Assembly (NCBI RefSeq): GCF_014656095.1
Contig: NZ_BNBT01000058.1
Coordinates: forward strand, 1-46,291
Direction of reading: 5' to 3'
DNA length: 46,291 nucleotides
Source: Streptomyces longispororuber
GTDB taxonomy: Bacteria; Actinomycetota; Actinomycetes; Streptomycetales; Streptomycetaceae
Shown here piece after piece: positions 7,637 to 15,838 of the stretch (position 1 is the first letter of the stretch; the number at the start of each line of letters is the position of its first letter). A program made the translations under genes and the position numbers. The notes beneath the pieces were generated by a model that worked only from the letters and a program-made list of their open reading frames with translations, ran no database searches and had not been told where the DNA came from.

Positions 7637-8881
7637 CTACTTCGGCTCCTCGTCCTCGATGCCGAGCTCCGGGAGGAGGCCGGGGATGAGGGGCGGGAGC
7701 GTGACGTCCGGCTTGGGCTGGCCGGAATCGCTGTGGGGTTTGTCCGGGGCGGTGCGGCTCGGCGGCGGGGTGTGGGGCTTGCTGGGCGGATCGATCAGGT
7801 CGTCCGTCACCCCGGGGAGCAGACCGCCGCCGCTCTCCTTCTGGGCGGGCGCCGAGGGCCGGGGCTTGCCGGGGGTGCGGGGCGGCTGGGAGTCGTCGTC
7901 CGAGGTGCGCGGCGAGGGCCGGTCCTGGCGGGGCACGTCGGGGGTGTCCTGCCGGGGACGGTGGTCGTCCGGCGCGCGGTGCTTGCCGGAGGGGCCGGGG
8001 AGCAGGGAGTCCAGCGGCTCGACCTCCTGCTCCATGGCGTCGAAGACCGAGGTGACCTCCTCGCCCACGTCGCCGAGCTGGACGGGGAGCTTCTCCCGCA
8101 GGTCGCGCCAGCTCGCGCCGTGGGTCCTGGCGAAGGAGGAGAGCGCCTGCAGGGGGCCGAGGGAGCCGTCGCGCTCGTAGGCCTCGGTGAGGAGGCGGTG
8201 GCCCTCGGCGGCGTCGTGGCGCATGCCGGAGAGGGCGCGGCGCACTTCGCCGAGGGACTCGTGGTCGAGGCGGCCGGAGCGGGTGCGCTCCATCAGGCGG
8301 CGGGCCTCGCTGAGCCGGGTCGAGGCCTGGTCCAGATAGAGCCGGCCGCGGTCGGCGTCGCTGTCGGCCATGCCGAGCCTGATGTCCTCCATGCCGCGCT
8401 TGAGGCCGTAGAGCGAGTCGCCCGGCAGCGCGTCGTTGCTCGCGGCGGCGATGCCGCCGAACGCCCCGGCCGCGACGCCGACGGTGAGTCCGCCCGCGGC
8501 GATGCCCTTGGACAGGCGGGTGCGCGGCTTGAGCTTGCGCAGGGCGCGGTGGGCGCCTCTGCCGGAGCGCTGGCGTGGCACGGAAGCGGCGTCGCCCGTG
8601 GTGCCTTCCGCCAGCATGGCCTCCATGGCCGCCACCAACTGCGCCCGCTGCACCACCTTGACCTCGGGGTCCAGCTCCGGCCTGGGGAGCCGGGCCAGGC
8701 CGTCGGCGAGCGCCAGGAGGCGGCCGGGCTCGGCCGGTCCGGGCACCGCGGCGTCGGTGCGGGCGGCCGCGGGGGCGGCGGGATCTTCGGGCTGCTCGGC
8801 CGCCGGGTCCTGGCCGGAGTGCTCCTCCAGGGCCTGGGCGAAGGCGTTCGCCCGCCGGTGGGCCGATACGTTCGCGATCAC
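7637..8881 (-). CDS. rsbN: Anti-sigma factor RsbN (antagonist of BldN)
   Basis: A 414-residue membrane anti-sigma factor. The first ~120 residues are cytoplasmic, followed by one hydrophobic segment (GIAAGGLTVGVAAGAFGGIA). Next comes a DUF5667-like helical block (DALPGDSLYGLKRGMEDIR and following), then a long Pro/Ser/Asp-rich extracytoplasmic tail. Gene order (next to bldN, same strand) and sequence match RsbN, which holds the developmental sigma factor BldN inactive. I chose GTG 8881, because it has GAGGAGG with eight bases of spacing; the GTG nine bases earlier overlaps that Shine-Dalgarno. A BldN-type promoter at 9042-9070 fits the known dependence of rsbN on BldN. Confidence 0.88.
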   Translation of the reverse strand: MIANVSAHRRANAFAQALEEHSGQDPAAEQPEDPAAPAAARTDAAVPGPAEPGRLLALADGLARLPRPELDPEVKVVQRAQLVAAMEAMLAEGTTGDAASVPRQRSGRGAHRALRKLKPRTRLSKGIAAGGLTVGVAAGAFGGIAAASNDALPGDSLYGLKRGMEDIRLGMADSDADRGRLYLDQASTRLSEARRLMERTRSGRLDHESLGEVRRALSGMRHDAAEGHRLLTEAYERDGSLGPLQALSSFARTHGASWRDLREKLPVQLGDVGEEVTSVFDAMEQEVEPLDSLLPGPSGKHRAPDDHRPRQDTPDVPRQDRPSPRTSDDDSQPPRTPGKPRPSAPAQKESGGGLLPGVTDDLIDPPSKPHTPPPSRTAPDKPHSDSGQPKPDVTLPPLIPGLLPELGIEDEEPK

Positions 8882-8951
8882 TGGCGGCACCTCCTCTCGT
8901 CATGACGTCGACTCCCCAGGGGTCCTGAGGGTTGCAGGTCCTGAGTACTTC

Positions 8952-8965
8952 CACTCGATCGAGTG
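8952..8965. promoter_or_regulatory. 14-bp perfect palindrome in the rsbN leader
   Basis: CACTCGATCGAGTG reads the same on both strands and lies about 70 bases upstream of the rsbN start, downstream of the predicted BldN promoter. It could be an operator or a small RNA hairpin. No protein is assigned. Confidence 0.4.
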
Positions 8966-9041
8966 AGCGAATGGAGTATCTCCCGCTCTTTTCGGGGCCG
9001 GGAGAGAGCCAGGATGCGACCACAGGGAGCCTGCATCCCGC

Positions 9042-9070
9042 ACAACGAGCGTCGCGGCACTTGGGTTACG
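9042..9070 (-). promoter_or_regulatory. BldN-type promoter of rsbN
   Basis: On the minus strand, CGTAAC (9070-9065) and CGTTGT (9047-9042) are separated by 17 bases. This resembles the GTAAC ... CGTTG pattern I know for sigma-BldN promoters such as bldM, chaplin and rodlin genes. The predicted transcript would have a leader of about 150 bases before rsbN. The 8882-9242 gap between bldN and rsbN contains this promoter and the palindrome, and no gene. Confidence 0.65.
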
Positions 9071-9214
9071 GACGGAGGATGATCGGACCGCGAAAGAAAC
9101 AGGCGGTCTCGTGCCCGCCAACTTCCCGCCACAGTACGTGAGTTGATCGTCACTCGACGTGCTGTGCCGACGCGCCGGGACGGGGCGCCGGGTGCCGGGC
9201 GACGGCCGCCGGGG

Positions 9215-9242
9215 GCCGTGCCGCGGCCGGGGGCGGCACGGC
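9215..9242 (-). terminator. Hairpin directly after bldN
   Basis: A 10-bp stem GCCGTGCCGC / GCGGCACGGC with an 8-base loop abuts the bldN stop codon. It would separate bldN transcription from rsbN. There is no T-tract, so it may be an imperfect terminator. Confidence 0.5.
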
Positions 9243-10016
9243 TCAGCGGGCGTCGTCCGGCAGGAGGCGGGCGAGCGTGCGCACCGCTCGGTACTGCAGG
9301 GTCTTGATCGCGCCTTCGTTCTTGCCCATCACGCGCGCGGTCTCGGCGACGGACAGGCCCTGGAGGAAGCGCAGCGTCACGCACTCCTGCTGCTGCGGGT
9401 TGAGGCGCCGGACCGCGTCCAGGAGCGCGGCGTTCGACAGGGACTCCAGGACGGAGTCCTCGGGGCTGCGCTCGACCTCGTTGGCGTCGAGCATCTCGCC
9501 GGTGGTCACCTCGAGGCGGAAGCGGCTCGACTTGAAGTGGTCGGCGACGAGGTTGCGGGCGATCGTCACCAGCCAGGCGCCGAAGTCGCGGCCCTGCCAG
9601 GTGAAGGTGCCGATCCGGCGCAGCGCCCGCAGAAAGGTCTCACTGGTGAGGTCCTCGGCGGTCGCCTTGCCGCCGACGCGGTAGTAGATGTAGCGGTAGA
9701 CGGTGTCGCTGTACTGGTCGTAGAGGCGGCCGAAGGCGTCGGACTCGCCGGCCTGGGCGCGCTCCACGAGGTCCATCATGCGGGCGCTGTCGCTGTCCGC
9801 GGCGGGGCGGCGGGTGGTGGTGGCGGCGGAGCCGGAGCGCGCGCGTCTGCCGACGGCGGCACCGCCGTCCGCCAAGGCGTAGCACGGCCCGGCGGGTGCC
9901 GGGACGGCGAAGGCGGGGACGGCGTACGCGGTGGGGACGAAGCCGCGCAGACGGTCGAGGACCGTTGCACGGAGCGTAGCCAGGCCCGAGGCGTCAACCC
10001 CGACGTGTGGGTACAC
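9243..10016 (-). CDS. bldN: Developmental ECF-type sigma factor BldN
   Basis: 257 residues. An N-terminal extension of about 80 residues (Ala/Pro rich, ending ...RPAADSDSAR) precedes sigma region 2 (ERAQAGESDAFGRLYDQYSD, ATAEDLTSETFLRALRR) and sigma region 4 (LNPQQQECVTLRFLQGLSVA, MGKNEGAIKTLQYRAVRTL). BldN is known to be made as a pro-protein whose N-terminal ~86 residues are removed; the extension seen here is of matching size. It directs bldM, chaplin and rodlin transcription for aerial growth. I chose GTG 10016 (M-Y-P-H-V-G-V) with GGGAG four bases upstream over the 23-codon longer frame. It is antagonised by RsbN, encoded just downstream. Confidence 0.92.
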   Translation of the reverse strand: MYPHVGVDASGLATLRATVLDRLRGFVPTAYAVPAFAVPAPAGPCYALADGGAAVGRRARSGSAATTTRRPAADSDSARMMDLVERAQAGESDAFGRLYDQYSDTVYRYIYYRVGGKATAEDLTSETFLRALRRIGTFTWQGRDFGAWLVTIARNLVADHFKSSRFRLEVTTGEMLDANEVERSPEDSVLESLSNAALLDAVRRLNPQQQECVTLRFLQGLSVAETARVMGKNEGAIKTLQYRAVRTLARLLPDDAR

Positions 10017-10489
10017 GGGACTCCCAGAGGCAGAGCTTCCATCACATGCGGTGCGGGACCATTCACCCGTCGTAGCGACGCGCAAGGTCCGGTATGCGTC
10101 TGAGGAGAATAACGCTTCGTACAGGCAGCACTACACCCAGTTGCTCAAATCATCGATTACGTCGCTTCTCTTACCGATCAGCGGTCGCTCAAGCACCGGT
10201 TATTGAACGGTTGTTGATCGAATCGGTACGCATTCCGGCTGGGCGCGGGGCGTGTTGTGGCCGAGTTCAACGAACGGGACTGGCGGGAGGCCTGACGGGT
10301 AAGAGAGAACGATTGCCGTTCTTTTTCGTACGCGCGGACGTTTGTGACGGTGCGTGGCGGCACGCGGGCGTCAGCCGCGCGAGGGTGAGTGCGCAACGTG
10401 ACGACAGGTCCGTTCGGCGCACACCGGGCCGGGGTCCGGCGGGTCGGCCTGCGGGCGGCCTCGCGAGAAGCGCGGAGGGGGCTTCCGGA
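10017..10489 (-). other. bldN upstream regulatory region
   Basis: A 473-base gap with no gene, noticeably A/T-richer than the flanks between about 10085 and 10350. On the minus strand, TATTCT (10113-10108) is a possible -10. A small inverted repeat AGAACG / CGTTCT (10306-10311, 10317-10322) is followed by Ts on the plus strand. Long regulatory upstream regions fit the many developmental regulators known to act on bldN, but I could not assign a specific operator. Confidence 0.45.
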
Positions 10490-11455
10490 TCAGTGGCGGC
10501 GGCGGTGCAGGGCGACGGCCGCGGCGGCGCCGCCCGCGAGGGCGCCCACGCCCGCGGCGGCGGGGATGCCGACCTTCGCGGCCTTGCGGCCGGTGCGGTA
10601 GTCCCGCAGCCGCCAGTCACTGGCACGCGCGTGCTTGCGCAGCTTGGTGTCGGGGTTGATCGCGTACGGGTGGCCGACCAGCGACAGCATCGGGATGTCG
10701 TTGTGCGAGTCGCTGTACGCGGCGCAGCGGGCGAGGTCCAGGCCCTCGGCGGCGGCCAGGGCGCGGACCGCCTCCGCCTTGGCGGGGCCGTGCAGGGGCT
10801 CACCGACGAGCTTGCCGGTGTAGACGCCGTCGACGGACTCGGCGACCGTGCCGAGCGCGCCGGTCAGGCCGAGGCGGCGGGCGATGATCGTGGCCATCTC
10901 CACCGGGGCGGCGGTGACCAGCCAGACCTTCTGGCCCGCGTCGAGGTGGGCCTGGGCCAGGGCGCGGGTGCCGGCCCAGATGCGCTCGGCCAGGTAGTCG
11001 TCGTACACGGCCTCGCCGATGGAGATCAGCTCGGCGACGCGGTGGCCCTTGACGATGGACAGGGCGCTCTCGCGGGCGTCCTGGAGGTGCTCGGGGTCCT
11101 CCCCGGCGAGCCGGAACCAGGCCTGCTGCCAGACGAACCGGGCCAGTTCGCGGCGCTGGAAGAACTTGCGTTTGTACAGCCCGCGGCCGAAGTAGAAGAG
11201 GGCGGCGCCCTGCAGCACGGTGTTGTCGAGGTCGAAGAAGGCGGCGGCCCGGTCGTCGCCGGCGACCGGGAACTCGGGGGTCCCGGGCTTCTCGGGCTTA
11301 TCGGGCGCCGGGGTCCGCGCGAGCTCTTCCAGCTCCTGCGACGTCTTGCGCGCGGCCTCCGCCGAGGCCTCGCCTGCCAGGACGCTGCGCGCGGTGGCGG
11401 AGCGCCTACGGGGATGGAGCCAACCCAGAGCGGCCATGCCGTCGAGCATAGCCAC
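10490..11455 (-). CDS. HAD-IB family hydrolase (SerB/CicA-like phosphatase)
   Basis: 321 residues. Motif I is FFDLDNTVLQG near residues 71-81, motif II is WLVTAAPVE, and motif IV is CAAYSDSHNDIPML, the arrangement of subfamily IB HAD phosphatases related to phosphoserine phosphatase. A C-terminal Ala/Gly-rich hydrophobic stretch (VGIPAAAGVGALAGGAAAAV) may touch the membrane. The GTG at 11455 has GGAGG 11 bases upstream; ATG 11449 and ATG 11437 are alternatives. It is transcribed divergently from the glutaredoxin gene. The substrate is unknown. Confidence 0.82.
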   Translation of the reverse strand: MAMLDGMAALGWLHPRRRSATARSVLAGEASAEAARKTSQELEELARTPAPDKPEKPGTPEFPVAGDDRAAAFFDLDNTVLQGAALFYFGRGLYKRKFFQRRELARFVWQQAWFRLAGEDPEHLQDARESALSIVKGHRVAELISIGEAVYDDYLAERIWAGTRALAQAHLDAGQKVWLVTAAPVEMATIIARRLGLTGALGTVAESVDGVYTGKLVGEPLHGPAKAEAVRALAAAEGLDLARCAAYSDSHNDIPMLSLVGHPYAINPDTKLRKHARASDWRLRDYRTGRKAAKVGIPAAAGVGALAGGAAAAVALHRRRH

Positions 11456-11580
11456 TCTGTTCGGGTCCTCCGTGAATGCGGGGATGCGAACCCGTCAACT
11501 CTCCGTGTCGTAGTCGTCACACTGCGGCTCCGGGCCCGGGCGGGGCGCGGGCGGGGCGGCGGCCGTAGGAAGCTGGGGCC

Positions 11581-11856
11581 ATGAGCCCGATTTTTCGTAG
11601 GAGAGGCAAGCCGGCCGCGGACCGTGTGGTGACGCTGATCGGCAAGCCCGAGTGCCACCTGTGCGAGGACGCCGAGGCCGTCGTGGAGCGGGTGTGCGGG
11701 GAGCTCGGCGTCGCGTGGGAGAAGAAGGACATCACGCGGGACGAGGCGCTGCACCGGGAGTACTGGGAGCAGATCCCGGTGGTGCTCGTGGACGGGGAGC
11801 AGCACACCTTCTGGAAGGTCGACGCCGACCGGCTGCGCCGGGCCCTCACGTCCTGA
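11581..11856 (+). CDS. Glutaredoxin-family protein
   Basis: 91 residues forming one thioredoxin-fold domain. VVTLIGKPECHLCEDAE carries a CxxC redox motif (C25, C28), followed by the cis-proline loop QIPVVLVDGEQ. It matches the DUF836-like glutaredoxins often found beside rex in actinobacteria, and is probably a cytosolic thiol-disulfide reductase. GGAAG lies upstream of the ATG. Being adjacent to rex suggests a redox theme, but the 600-base gap argues against one operon. Confidence 0.85.
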   Translation: MSPIFRRRGKPAADRVVTLIGKPECHLCEDAEAVVERVCGELGVAWEKKDITRDEALHREYWEQIPVVLVDGEQHTFWKVDADRLRRALTS

Positions 11857-12359
11857 CCCCGCCCGGCGCCCGCGCCGCGCGACGGCCGCCGTCCCGCCGG
11901 GCGCTCCCGCCCGGGCCGCGCCGGGGGCGGCCTCTGCTCCGGGCGGGCCGCGCCCCGGCTGCCCCGCGACGGGGGCGGCCGCCGTCCTGTCGCGCCGGGA
12001 CACGTCCTCGCGGGGGCGCCGTGCCGGGGCGCCCGGAGCGTCCCCGCCGTGGAGGGGCCCGGCCGCGTTCTCGCGGCCGGTGCGTCCAGGGGCGGTATCC
12101 GGCCATCCGGGCGGCGGCGGTATCCGGCTCGCGCGAGATGGGGTGCGGTGCCGATGGCTGGTTACGACGTCCGGACCTGTCCGGAAAGTCGTCTAGCATC
12201 GAGGGTCGGTTCGAGATCTCGGGGGCGAGGATCGTGAGGAGTGTGTGCGGTTTTGCCCCCGTCGGATGAAGGTCGTTCCTGGCCGCGCGCCGGTTCCCGA
12301 AAAGTGCTCCGGGAGTGCGTGACCCCGGTCACGTTGGCCGGGCAAATCGGACACCATCT
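11857..12359. other. Intergenic stretch before rex, no gene recognised
   Basis: About 500 bases of very GC-rich, low-complexity sequence after the glutaredoxin gene. It has a 13-base direct repeat GGCGGTATCCGGC (12091-12103 and 12116-12128). Toward the right the composition becomes more even, and the rex promoter/operator begins at 12360. No open frame here has protein-like composition. Confidence 0.5.
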
Positions 12360-12377
12360 TTGTGCACGCGTTCACAA
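12360..12377 (+). promoter_or_regulatory. Rex operator (ROP) of the rex-hemACD operon
   Basis: TTGTGCACGCGTTCACAA is a near-perfect match to the Rex consensus TGTGAAC-N3-GTTCACA type palindrome, with a single asymmetric base. In S. coelicolor Rex is known to repress cyd and its own rex-hemACD operon through such sites, releasing DNA when NADH rises. The site overlaps the predicted -35 of the rex promoter. Confidence 0.9.
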
Positions 12378-12388
12378 AGACATAGCCT
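12360..12388 (+). promoter_or_regulatory. rex promoter
   Basis: TTGTGC (12360-12365) and TAGCCT (12383-12388) are spaced by 17 bases. The Rex operator covers the -35 and half of the spacer, a classical repressor position. It predicts a leader of about 70 bases before the GTG at 12466. Confidence 0.6.
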
Positions 12389-12465
12389 GCATTCGACGGG
12401 GCGGTCTTGGGACACGACGAGTGGTGCCAGTCCGCCTACAGCCCCGCTCTACCCGCAGGAGCACC

Positions 12466-13221
12466 GTGGCAACTGGCCGAACTCACCGACCGGCGACCCG
12501 TAGCCGAGGGATCCCCGAGGCCACCGTCGCCCGGCTTCCGCTGTACCTGAGGGCGCTGACCGCACTGTCGGAGCGCTCCGTACCCACGGTCTCCTCCGAG
12601 GAGCTCGCGGCCGCCGCGGGGGTCAACTCCGCGAAGCTGCGCAAGGACTTCTCCTACCTCGGCTCGTACGGCACGCGGGGCGTCGGCTACGACGTCGAGT
12701 ACCTCGTCTACCAGATCTCCCGCGAGCTCGGCCTGACCCAGGACTGGCCGGTTGTCATCGTCGGCATCGGCAACCTCGGCGCGGCCCTGGCCAATTACGG
12801 CGGGTTCGCCTCGCGCGGTTTCCGCGTGGCCGCCCTCATCGACGCGGACCCGGCGATGGCGGGCAAGCCCGTCGCGGGCATGCCGGTGCAGCACACCGAC
12901 GACCTCGAGAAGATCATCACGGACAACGGTGTCTCGATCGGCGTGATCGCGACCCCCGCCGGCGCCGCCCAGCAGGTGTGCGACCGGCTCGTCGCCGCGG
13001 GCGTCACGTCCATCCTGAACTTCGCCCCGACCGTGCTCTCGGTGCCCGACGGCGTCGACGTACGCAAGGTCGACCTCTCCATCGAGCTGCAGATCCTCGC
13101 CTTCCACGAGCAGCGCAAGGCCGGCGAGGAGGGCTCCGGCGACGGCACCGCCGCGCCCGCCGCCGCCCAGGAGCACCGCAAGGGACCCGACGGGGACGTC
13201 CCCGCCGTGATGCCGGCATGA
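12466..13221 (+). CDS. rex: Redox-sensing transcriptional repressor Rex
   Basis: 251 residues. An N-terminal winged helix (about 15-80, with SSEELAAAAGVNSAKLRKDF and SYLGSYGTRGVGY) is followed by a Rossmann NADH-binding domain starting at VVIVGIGNLGAALANY near residue 95. A typical domain-swap C-terminal helix (SIELQILAFHEQR) comes next. The last ~35 residues are a disordered Gly/Ala/Asp-rich tail. Rex senses the NADH/NAD+ ratio and represses respiratory genes. GTG 12466 has AGGAG five bases upstream; the frame is open further left but carries no domain there. It is autoregulated through the operator at 12360-12377. Its TGA overlaps the hemA ATG by 3 bases. Confidence 0.95.
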   Translation: MATGRTHRPATRSRGIPEATVARLPLYLRALTALSERSVPTVSSEELAAAAGVNSAKLRKDFSYLGSYGTRGVGYDVEYLVYQISRELGLTQDWPVVIVGIGNLGAALANYGGFASRGFRVAALIDADPAMAGKPVAGMPVQHTDDLEKIITDNGVSIGVIATPAGAAQQVCDRLVAAGVTSILNFAPTVLSVPDGVDVRKVDLSIELQILAFHEQRKAGEEGSGDGTAAPAAAQEHRKGPDGDVPAVMPA

Positions 13222-14882
13222 GCCTCCTCGTCGTAGGCCTCAGCCACCGCAGTGCCCCCGTGAGCGTCCTGGAGCGGGCCGCGCTGACCGCCGAGGCGCA
13301 GGCCGAGCTGCTGCACGACACGGTCGCCGCGGAGCCCGCGGCCGAGGCCGCCGTGCTCGCCACCTGCAACCGCATCGAGCTGTACGCCGACGTGGACAAG
13401 TTCCACGCGGGCGTGGCCGAGCTGTCCACGCTGATCGCCCGGCACAGCGGCGTCGGCCTGGAGGAGCTCACCCCTTATCTCTACGTGCACTACGAGGACC
13501 GGGCGGTGCACCACCTGTTCTCGGTGGCGTGCGGGCTCGACTCGATGGTCGTGGGCGAGGGGCAGATCCTCGGCCAGATCAAGGACTCCCTGGCGCGCGC
13601 GCAGGTCCTGCACACCGCCGGGCGACTCCTGAACGACCTGTTCCAGCAGGCCCTGCGGGTCGGCAAGCGGGCGCACTCGGAGACCGGCATCGACCGGGCC
13701 GGGCAGTCCCTGGTGACCTTCGGCCTGGAGCAGCTCGCCGGGCGCGAGCCGGTGGACGTGTGGGCCAAGGGCAAGCGCGCCCTGGTGATCGGCGCGGGCT
13801 CCATGTCGTCCCTGGCGGCGGCGACCCTCGCGCGCTCCGGCGTCGGCGAGGTCGTCATCGCCAACCGCACCCTGGAGCGGGCCGAGCGGCTCGCGCGGAA
13901 CCTCACCGAGGGCGGCACCGGCGTGCGCGCCCGCGCCGTCGCCATGGACGCGGTGGCGGCAGAGCTGACACGTGCCGACGTGGCCGTGTCCTGCACCGGC
14001 GCGACGGGCCTGGTGCTCACCGGCGCCGACGTCGCGGCGGCCGTGGGCGGCCGGGCGTGCGCCCCCGCGCCGACGGTCCCCGGCCAGGGCTCCACGCACG
14101 CGGTCGGCGGCGGCGCGGACCGGCCCTGCGCCGAGGACGCCTGCGTCCTCACGCCCGGCGGCCCCGCCGAGACCCCCGGCGCCACCGCCGCCGAACCGGG
14201 GATCGGCGACGCCACCGCGTACGTGCAGCACGGCGCGCTCGTCGACAACAGCCCCGCGGTGGGCGGCGGGGCCGCGCCCCGCACCGCCACGGCCGTGGCA
14301 CCCGCTCACGTCGCGCCCCGCACCGTCGCGCTTGCCCTGCTCGACCTGGCCATGCCGCGGGACATCGACGCCGCCGCGCACCGCGTCGAGCACGTGCGCC
14401 TCGTCGACATCGAGTCCCTGGCGGAGGCCTCCGCCGACGCGCCGATGGCCGCCGACGTGGACGCCGTCCGCACGATCGTCTCCGACGAGGTCGCGGCGTT
14501 CGGCGCCGCCCAGCGGGCCGCGCACATCACGCCGACCGTGGTCGCGCTGCGCACCATGGCCGCCGATGTCGTGGCCGGCGAGATCGCCCGGCTCGACGGG
14601 CGCCTGCCGGAGCTCGGCGACAAGGAGCGCGCCGAGATCACGCAGACGGTGCGCCGCGTCGTCGACAAGCTGCTGCACGCGCCGACGGTACGGGTGAAGC
14701 AGCTCGCCAGCGAGCCCGGTGGCGCCGGGTACGCGGACGCGCTGCGCACGCTCTTCGACCTGGACCCCGAGACGGTCGCGGCCGTGTCCCGGGCCGACCA
14801 CTTGCGCGAGGTCCCGGTCGCCCCGGGCAACCAGAACGACCAGCACCACCAGAACGACGACCCGAAGCGAGGCCGGGCATGA
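13218..14882 (+). CDS. hemA: Glutamyl-tRNA reductase, with a large internal insertion
   Basis: 554 residues, clearly longer than the usual ~420-450. The N-terminal catalytic domain has the nucleophile Cys50 in LATCNRIELY, and a GEGQILGQIK block. The NADPH domain begins at ALVIGAGSMSSLAAA. After VSCTGATGLVLTGADVA an Ala/Gly/Pro-rich insertion of about 90 residues (roughly 272-365) interrupts it, before PRTVALALLDLAMPRDID resumes the fold. The C-terminal dimerisation domain follows. It makes glutamate-1-semialdehyde from Glu-tRNA, the first committed step of tetrapyrrole synthesis. ATG 13218 overlaps the rex stop, and its own TGA overlaps the hemC ATG, so the operon is translationally coupled. 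Confidence 0.95.
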   Translation: MSLLVVGLSHRSAPVSVLERAALTAEAQAELLHDTVAAEPAAEAAVLATCNRIELYADVDKFHAGVAELSTLIARHSGVGLEELTPYLYVHYEDRAVHHLFSVACGLDSMVVGEGQILGQIKDSLARAQVLHTAGRLLNDLFQQALRVGKRAHSETGIDRAGQSLVTFGLEQLAGREPVDVWAKGKRALVIGAGSMSSLAAATLARSGVGEVVIANRTLERAERLARNLTEGGTGVRARAVAMDAVAAELTRADVAVSCTGATGLVLTGADVAAAVGGRACAPAPTVPGQGSTHAVGGGADRPCAEDACVLTPGGPAETPGATAAEPGIGDATAYVQHGALVDNSPAVGGGAAPRTATAVAPAHVAPRTVALALLDLAMPRDIDAAAHRVEHVRLVDIESLAEASADAPMAADVDAVRTIVSDEVAAFGAAQRAAHITPTVVALRTMAADVVAGEIARLDGRLPELGDKERAEITQTVRRVVDKLLHAPTVRVKQLASEPGGAGYADALRTLFDLDPETVAAVSRADHLREVPVAPGNQNDQHHQNDDPKRGRA

Positions 14883-15838
14883 CCGACAGGGCACTCAGGC
14901 TGGGGACCAGGCGCAGCAAGCTCGCCATGGCCCAGTCCGGTCAGGTCGCCGAGAGGGTCCGGCAGGTGACGGGGCGCCCCGTCGAGCTCGTCGAGATCAC
15001 CACGTACGGCGACACCTCGCGCGAGCACCTCGCGCAGATCGGCGGCACCGGTGTGTTCGCGACCGCGCTGCGGGACGCGCTGCGCGACGGCGAGGTCGAC
15101 TTCGCCGTGCACTCGCTGAAGGACCTGCCGACCGCGCAGCCCGAGGAGTTCGTGCTCGCCGCGCTGCCGGTGCGCGAGGACCCGCGGGACGTGCTGGTGG
15201 CGCGCGACGGCCTGACCTTCGCGGAGCTGCCGGACGGGGCCCGGGTGGGCACCGGCTCGCCGCGCCGCATGGCGCAGCTCAACGCGTACGCCCGCGCTCA
15301 CGGCCGCTCCGTCGAGACGGCGCCGATCCGCGGGAACATCGAGACCCGCATCGGGTACGTGCGCGACGGGCGGCTCGACGCCGTCGTCCTGGCCGCCGCC
15401 GGCCTCAGCCGCGTCGGCATGCTCGACGAGGTGACCGACTTCCTGTCGGTCGACATGGTTCTGCCCGCCCCCGGCCAGGGGGCACTGGCGATCGAGTGCG
15501 CCGCGTCCGACGCGGACCTCGTCGCCGCGCTCGCCGAGCTCGACGACCCGTTCACGCGGGTCGCCGTGACCGCCGAGCGATCCCTGCTCGCCGCCCTGGA
15601 GGCCGGCTGCAGCGCACCTGTGGGCGCGTTGGCCGACGTCCTGGCCGACGGGCAGATTGTCAAGGAAATGCGCCTGCGCGGCGTCGTCGGTGCCACCGAC
15701 GGCTCGTCGCTGGTGCAGCTATCGACCACCGGTCCCGTGCCTCGGACGGAAGACCAGGCGACGGCGTTTGGGCGGGAACTCGCCGCCGAGATGCTCGCCA
15801 AGGGCGCGGCCGGTCTGATGGGGGAGCGAGCACTTTGA
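14879..15838 (+). CDS. hemC: Hydroxymethylbilane synthase (porphobilinogen deaminase)
   Basis: 319 residues of normal family length. The catalytic aspartate is D82 in HSLKDLPT. The dipyrromethane cofactor is attached to Cys244 in LEAGCSAPVGA. The substrate-binding arginines are in TGSPRRMAQL and RGNIETRIG. It joins four porphobilinogens into hydroxymethylbilane. ATG 14879 overlaps the hemA stop (ATGA) and hemD starts across the hemC stop, so it is an internal gene of the Rex-controlled operon. Confidence 0.96.
   Translation: MTDRALRLGTRRSKLAMAQSGQVAERVRQVTGRPVELVEITTYGDTSREHLAQIGGTGVFATALRDALRDGEVDFAVHSLKDLPTAQPEEFVLAALPVREDPRDVLVARDGLTFAELPDGARVGTGSPRRMAQLNAYARAHGRSVETAPIRGNIETRIGYVRDGRLDAVVLAAAGLSRVGMLDEVTDFLSVDMVLPAPGQGALAIECAASDADLVAALAELDDPFTRVAVTAERSLLAALEAGCSAPVGALADVLADGQIVKEMRLRGVVGATDGSSLVQLSTTGPVPRTEDQATAFGRELAAEMLAKGAAGLMGERAL

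Noticed and set aside
6231..9023. Minus-strand open frame of 930 codons across the acyltransferase and rsbN
   Set aside because: It is an Arg/Pro-rich shadow of two real genes in other frames; no domain and wrong codon bias.
10130..10150. Possible BldD operator before bldN
   Set aside because: Only one half (ACCCAG) matches the consensus; the other half fails, so I do not call it, although bldN is a known BldD target.
11846..12199. 117-codon minus-strand frame before rex
   Set aside because: Only Arg/Pro/Gly/Ala low complexity, as random GC-rich DNA gives; no ribosome-binding site.
12191..12199. TAGCAT as an additional rex promoter -10
   Set aside because: No -35 at acceptable distance; the operator-overlapping promoter at 12360-12388 is better supported.
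12234..12269. 11-codon leader-peptide-like frame (GTG ... TGA) upstream of rex
   Set aside because: It lies upstream of the Rex-operator promoter, so it would not be in the rex transcript, and has no attenuator hairpin.
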